NCBI RefSeq assembly: GCF_002878395.1
Contig: NC_061121.1
Span: forward strand, 135,652,756-135,716,755
DNA: 64,000 nucleotides
Reading direction: 5' to 3'
Origin: Capsicum annuum
Lineage: Eukaryota; Streptophyta; Magnoliopsida; Solanales; Solanaceae
Under the pieces are notes generated by a model. The model was not told the DNA's origin, searched no databases, and saw only the letters and a program-made list of their open reading frames with translations. Position 1 is the first letter of the stretch. Each line of letters opens with the position of its first letter. The position numbers and the translations under genes were made by a program. This document shows positions 58,700-64,000 of this stretch, in pieces.

Positions 58700-60219
58700 G
58701 CATCAATAATAATATTAGCTTTACCTAGATAGTAGTGAAGGCTTATATCATAATCCTTAAGTAATTCAAGCTACCTCCTTTGCCTGAGGTTTAATTTCTT
58801 CTTTATAAACACATATTACAAGCTCTTATGATTTGAATAAATATCCATATGCATCCCATATAGATAATGGTGCCATATTTTCAAGGCAAAGATCACAGCT
58901 ACCAACTCTAGATCATGAGTCAGGTAATTCCTTTCATGAACCTTAAGATGTCAGGAAGCATAGGTTATGGCCTTACCATGCTATATCAAAGCATAACCCA
59001 GTCCTATATGGGATGTATCACAAAACACAACAAAACCAACAGTACCCTCGGACAGGGTTAAAACTGGTGCAGAAGTCAACTTATCCTTCAACTTTCCAAA
59101 ACTACCTTCACAAGTATCAAACCACAAAAACTTAACCTTTTGCTAAGTTAGCTTCATTAATGGAGAAACAATAGATGAGAAACTCTCCAGAAATCTCCTA
59201 TAGTACCCAACCAAGTCCAAGAAGCTCCTAATGTCGGTTAGAGTCATGGGTCTAGGATATTTCTTAACTTCTTAACCTTCTATGGATCCACCTTTATCCC
59301 TTCACTTGAAACAACATGCCCAAGAAAGGTCATAACACTTAGCCAAAATTTACACTTAGAAAATTTTGCATATAATTTCTGGTCCTTCAAAGTCTATATA
59401 ACACAATTCAAAGGTGATTGACATGATCCTCCTCACTCTTAGAGTACACCAAGATATCATCAATAAAGACTATAACAAACAATTCTTGAAACTACTTGAA
59501 AACCCAATTCATAAGATCCATAAAAGCAGCCGAAGCACTAGTCAACTCAAATGACATAATCAAAAACTCATAGTGGCTATACCGTGTTTTAAAAACAATC
59601 TTGGGAATATTAACCTCCCTAATTTTTGGCTGCTGTTCGTCCAAATAGAGATTAGTCTTAGATAAACAGCTAGCATCCTGAAGCTGATCAAAGAGATTAT
59701 CAATCCTAGGAAGAGGATACTTATTTTTCACTGTCACTTTACTCAACTAACGATAGTCTATACATATCCAAAGGAACCCATATTTCTTTCACATGAAAAG
59801 CATAAGAGCACCCAATAGAGAGACACTAGGATGAATAAAGCCCTTATCAAGAAGATCTTTTAATTGCTCCTTAAGTTCCTTTATTTAGCCAAAGCCATCC
59901 TACAAGGAGGAATGAAAATAGGATAGGTATCTGGTAGAAGATCAATCCTCCAATCTATTTCCCTATCAGGAAGAATTTTGAGAAGATCATCAAGAAATAC
60001 TTCAGGAAATTCATTAACCATAGGGACAGATTACAAAGAGGGGCTTTCAGAATTAGAATTCTTAACCCAAACTAGGTAATACCGGTATTCTTTTAAAATT
60101 AATTTTTGAGCTCTAAGATAGGAAATAAACCTCACTTTGGGTTCTAAGGAACTCCTCTCCCATTCTAATACTAGTTTATTAGGGAATTGGAAACTGACCT
60201 TTTGGGTCCTACAATCCAA
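58700..60219 (-). pseudogene. Chromovirus reverse transcriptase and RNase H remnant
   Basis: RNase H similarity ([20 protein letters not shown]) is near 58840-58950. The reverse transcriptase at 59400-59990 includes [32 protein letters not shown] and an intact FIDD catalytic motif at 59456-59467. 60031-60219 is the protease to reverse-transcriptase linker. Stops and shifts occur on both sides of 59746. Confidence 0.88.
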
Positions 60220-60245
60220 GGAAACATAGCACGAATGAAGCTAAT

Positions 60246-61844
60246 CTATCTCCAAGATAATATCAAAATCCACCGGAGTAAAAACAAAAAAGGGGTTTGA
60301 AATATTCTTAAGACCAAAACAAAATGCATAGCCACATAAGGGGTCACATAAGAAAGGGTAGAACCTGGATCAAACAAATAATAAATATCATGAAAGAAGA
60401 GATGTAATATACCAATGACAATGTTAGGGGGTGCCTCAGATTCGTAATGAGTAACAAGTGCATAGAGATAAGTTTGGCCAGTGTCGGTACCCAAAGTGGC
60501 AACCTTAGGTTCTAGAGCTGAAGAAGAGGTGATCGAAACCTTATTATATTTAGTGGCAACCTTTGCGATAGAAAAATTTCTCTGTAGATTACTAGGATGA
60601 CCATAATTGAAACACAAGTTCCTACCCTCCTCACAATACCACAGCGAATTGCACACAAAAATGGTAAGGAGGGTAAGCTGGGGCTGACTGAGCTCCGCTA
60701 ACCAGAGACTGGACACCCTGTGCCTTAAGACCACTGCTGGCCTATAAACGATGATCACTTGAAGACTTTGGATAAGGAGCACTGATAGCCGACTATGAAT
60801 TTCCCAAATTCTTCTTCTTAGTCCACTTTCTACCATTTTTTCCTACTGTTCTGCTGACCTACACCCTGCTCTGAATATTGAAACTTCTTATTCTACCTCT
60901 CTTTCATCTTTACCTGCTTCTTTTTTTCATCTTCCACTTGATGCATATAAATCACAAGCCTAGAGATGTCTATATAATCAACCTAGCATTCTTACATTTT
61001 AGCACTAAATCACGGGACAAACCAGAAGCAAACTTTCTTATTCTAGACGTCATATTAGACACCAACTCTGGAGCATAACGAGCCAACTACTTAAACTTCA
61101 GAGCATACTCTTTGACACTTATCTTACCCTGCTTTAATTTCATAAACTTATCAGCCTTAGCTTTCCTCAAATCTTGAGGAAAGAAGTAATTAAGAAAAAA
61201 ACCTAAAATGTCATCCCACACTGCCTGTTCGACATCATCACTCCTTATCGCTTCCCACTATTCATATCGCTAATAAGTAATATCTTTCAGGTAATAGCTA
61301 GTGAACTCCATACCCTCCAAATCAGTAGCATGGATTACCCTAAAGATTTTCTTTATCTCATCAATAAAACCTTGAGAATTCTCCTCAACCTTAGATCCTG
61401 CAAAGGTTGGGGAATTCAACCTCATAAGCTGGCCAACCTAAGTAAACTTAGATGTATGGGCAATAGAACCAATACAGTCAAACTAATATAACTGCGTCGC
61501 CATAAATTGCATAGTAATATGAATAGACTGATGAAACTCTATATTAAAGATATCTCTCTTAGGTGACTGAGCATAAGTATCACCAGCCTAGAAAGCTCAA
61601 GGAAGACTAGTAGGGACTGGTGGAACTCCATGAGGAGTAGTACAATCAGGAGCCATTACCTTAGATCGGGTCTGCACTCTACAAATAGGGCGAGTCCCCT
61701 ACACATTTTCCTCAGGTGGAATAGAGGTTCCAACAGAGTTTCTATGACCATCAGATCTTTGAAAGGTATAATTTGAAATACTAGCAATCCAGGAGTCATT
61801 GAAGTTTCATAACACTCGACTCTATATCCTAAAATAGAACACAA
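60246..61844 (-). pseudogene. Chromovirus gag, zinc knuckle and protease remnant
   Basis: 60246-60836 holds a degenerate knuckle (CFNYGHPSN: the second Cys is Tyr) and a protease with DPGST at 60360-60371 followed by LSYVTPYVAMHF, as in this lineage. The capsid-like gag region runs from about 60880 to 61650 in broken frames. 61656-61844 is an N-terminal fragment. The knuckle lacks the residues needed to bind zinc. Confidence 0.8.
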
Positions 61845-61888
61845 GAAAGGGAGATATTCCTAAATTTCTTGTATCCTCCTCCTTATAA

Positions 61889-61904
61889 GTGTGGCATGCT
61901 ACAC
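61889..61904. repeat. Palindrome in the chromovirus leader
   Basis: GTGTGGCATGCTACAC is self-complementary at 14 of 16 positions. It lies exactly 54 nt inside the primer-binding site, as does the 16-base palindrome of the LARD (17751-17766). Confidence 0.78.
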
Positions 61905-61958
61905 ACCTATAAAAATGATTCCACTTAACACGACTTTATGGACACCCAACAACCCTAA

Positions 61959-61975
61959 ACCATGCTCTGATACCA
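61959..61975 (-). promoter_or_regulatory. Chromovirus primer-binding site
   Basis: The minus strand reads TGGTATCAGAGCATGGT, for initiator-Met tRNA, four bases inside the 5' LTR. Confidence 0.88.
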
Positions 61976-61979
61976 AGCT

Positions 61980-63859
61980 TTTCACAATCCAAATCAGGGC
62001 CTAGTCATGACGGGTCTATCAAGTGCACCATGGAATGGATACCTCCCGATTAACCTAACCTCAAGAGCATAATAATAATAAGAAAGTAGAAGCCAATAAA
62101 GCTAGTAATAAAAGAAAAATATATCAAATAAAAGTTCTAAGAATCCAAAACCAACAATCTAACCTACACGTGTCCACAAAAGCCTCTAAAACCAGAATAC
62201 CAGCCTAGGTCGGGATATGCCCTCGACCATGACAAAGAAAATTCACAAATCCTAAAATCTGAAAAGAAACCTAATGAAATGACAAGGCTTTCCAACAGAT
62301 GGAAGCTCATCACTTCACAATAACTCAACAGACTACCGCACCACCTAATACTACACAGGGGTAACCAAATAGTGTTCGAATCGTACATCATGAAATGATG
62401 TCGCATCCTAGGATGGTCAGTAGGATAAACACTGACATGTAACTCATGAAAAGTGATGAATAATGCCATGTCTAAAATCAACAACAACCACATGTACACA
62501 TTCATATACATACATATATAAGATGCCGAGATAGGGTAAAGAGTTATGAATATGAGAGTTTAAAATCATTAACCTAGACTGTGTAGCCCTATTTATCCTA
62601 AGGACACCCACGGTCTATATAAGTTTATCTCCCCTAATAAAAGGGCCCTGTTTGTATTAGCCGCACAAATCAAGGAAAATTCAAAGAAGGGCTAAAGACA
62701 CCAAGCTCTAGCCATCCCAAAAACCAAATATGTGAACCACACACATGATCAAATAGACCTTATGCCGACAAATATTGTTTTTAGTACTGGTTTTCCTGGG
62801 ACCTCCACCTTCACGGAGAGCTACACAACCTCTTTTAAGCTAAAAGTAAGATCAATTTGCACATAATCTCATTCATGAACCAAAGAGTATCATATTAATG
62901 CATTTACTATTTGGTATTGTCTTACTATTTATGCTTCCAAGCTCATATAACTATGACAAACCTATCCATGTAACTATTAGACACCCAAGTCCCATTTTGA
63001 AATCCAAACCATGGACATCAAGGGCCTTTCAAATTCGTTTTAACTAATTATCTATTAATATAATGCAATTGGATTCATAAATAAGTTGAATTATGTAATT
63101 GTCCATGTTCAAAAATTAAATTCATAAAATGGGTTGGGGTTAATGCCAATACCAAGCCAAAAGTCACCAGTTTAGGGAAACCCATGTTCCCCATTTTAAT
63201 TCCCATAACAATGCACCCATTCAGTCCAGCAACCATAAATTTAAAACATCAGTCATCAATTTAAAACATGAAAAAAGTACTTCAAGTGATTCCAATCAAA
63301 ACCCCTCAACCCAATCTCAAACGCATCAATTTAAAACACATGGATAATGATTAAATAAGTGCCACAATGTGAAATTAAAGTTAGGAAATGAGATACTTGC
63401 CTGAAATACACAAGAAATTAAAAATAATTTAAAGTTTTGAGCCCGAATGATGAATTATCTTTAAAATCCTTGAATGTTCTTGGATTTTGGGTTTAAGAGA
63501 GAAAGATGATTATTTGATCTTTAAAAACTGAAGGAAATGTGATTATTTCATATTATAAGGTCGTAGAAAGGGTAAAAAGACTAAAAAATCCTCACTCCAA
63601 GTGAAATAAATAAAAACTGGGGAAAATTAAAACACCAGTATGGCACGCCGTTATCGCAGTGTGTAGCCTCTGTGACACGGTCTTATCATGGAGGCTTACT
63701 GACTTGGGATACCAAGATGACCCCGAATCCCATTTAAAAAATTCAAAATTTTCCCAAAACACCCTTTAACTATCCCTAAATATAATTTAAGTTAAAAATC
63801 AATGTTACACAGGCGGGAAGGTAAAAAATAAAATGATTAAAATTTTAAGAGGTCTTACA
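61980..63859 (-). repeat. Chromovirus 5' LTR (1880 bp)
   Basis: Partner of 55138-57018. The inner terminus has changed from TGTCACG to TTTCACA, so the terminal dinucleotide that integrase needs is lost in this copy. Confidence 0.9.
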
Positions 63860-63864
63860 CCAAG

Positions 63865-64000
63865 CATATATACACATAACATGTAACCCTGTCTTTCACG
63901 AATACACCAAACATGTAGAACTTGACTGTCAATTTGTGTAACAACAGTTTCTGTCTAGCCTCATCTTTCTTACATTTGTTTCATCAGTTTCTCAACTTGC
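63865..64000 (+). pseudogene. copia-2 RNase H, 3' part
   Basis: After the CCAAG duplication the plus strand encodes [16 protein letters not shown], the expected continuation of copia RNase H, then a stop. It runs off the window edge. Confidence 0.85.

Larger units (their letters stand above)
55138..63859 (-). mobile_element. Ty3/gypsy chromovirus (Del/Tekay-like), decayed
   Basis: Two LTRs of 1.88 kb with a perfect 5-bp target duplication CCAAG (55133-55137, 63860-63864). Primer site and polypurine tract give minus-strand orientation. Domains from right to left are gag, zinc knuckle, protease, reverse transcriptase, RNase H, integrase and a C-terminal chromodomain-like region, which defines chromoviruses. 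Numerous stops and shifts make it defective. It lies within the RNase H region of copia-2. Its leader closely matches that of the non-autonomous element at 11870-20024. Confidence 0.92.
49949..64000 (+). mobile_element. Ty1/copia retrotransposon (copia-2), cut by a chromovirus; 3' end beyond the window
   Basis: Plus-strand copia element with a 5' LTR (49949-50675), a TGGTATCAGAGTAA primer site, then gag, zinc knuckle, protease, integrase, reverse transcriptase and RNase H in copia order. At 55138 the RNase H domain is interrupted by an 8.7-kb chromovirus. RNase H similarity resumes at 63865 and continues to the window edge, so the 3' LTR lies outside. All domains contain stops or frame shifts. 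Confidence 0.9.

Overview
This is a gene-poor, AT-rich plant nuclear window dominated by transposable elements. Several traits point to a Solanaceae genome such as Solanum, Capsicum or Nicotiana; this is an inference. An RTE-clade LINE ends in a TTG-rich tail. LTRs begin TGTCACGACC. Short GGCGGATC-type hAT elements and Stowaway elements starting TCCCTCCGTT are present. A plant MATE-transporter gene has GT-AG introns. I see no rRNA, no complete tRNA gene and no CRISPR array.

Layout. 1-6640: diverged repeats of about 300 bp, interrupted by a decayed RTE LINE (2574-5683). 6641-8797: little apart from a Stowaway MITE. 8798-22809: a minus-strand Ty1/copia element, split by a TIR element (11167-20181) that is itself split by a non-autonomous long-LTR element (11870-20024). 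23039-25060: the last four exons of a MATE transporter, the only host coding sequence recognised; its 5' half is not in the window. 25460-27224: a non-autonomous MULE with a hAT MITE inside. 27241-28450: a likely LTR fragment. 29769-43520: a Tat/Ogre-like Ty3/gypsy derivative with 1.9-kb LTRs, gag only, two tandem arrays, a hAT insertion and a solo LTR. 43521-49784: short DNA elements, including two long-TIR MULE relatives carrying C/G-rich minisatellites, a fold-back element and a hAT-like element holding RNA polymerase III-type boxes. 49949-64000: a plus-strand copia element whose RNase H domain is interrupted by a minus-strand chromovirus (55138-63859).

Most insertion boundaries are supported by matching target-site duplications. 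They give a relative order: the host locus, then copia, the TIR element and the long-LTR element on the left; the Tat element, then its solo LTR and hAT in the middle; copia-2, then the chromovirus on the right. All retroelement reading frames contain stops or shifts, so none looks autonomous.

No new multi-gene system is apparent. The observations most worth checking are three: a palindrome kept at identical spacing from the primer-binding site in the chromovirus and the coding-free long-LTR element; the Pol III-like boxes inside a hAT-like MITE; and the truncated MATE gene beside a copia element that lacks a target-site duplication.
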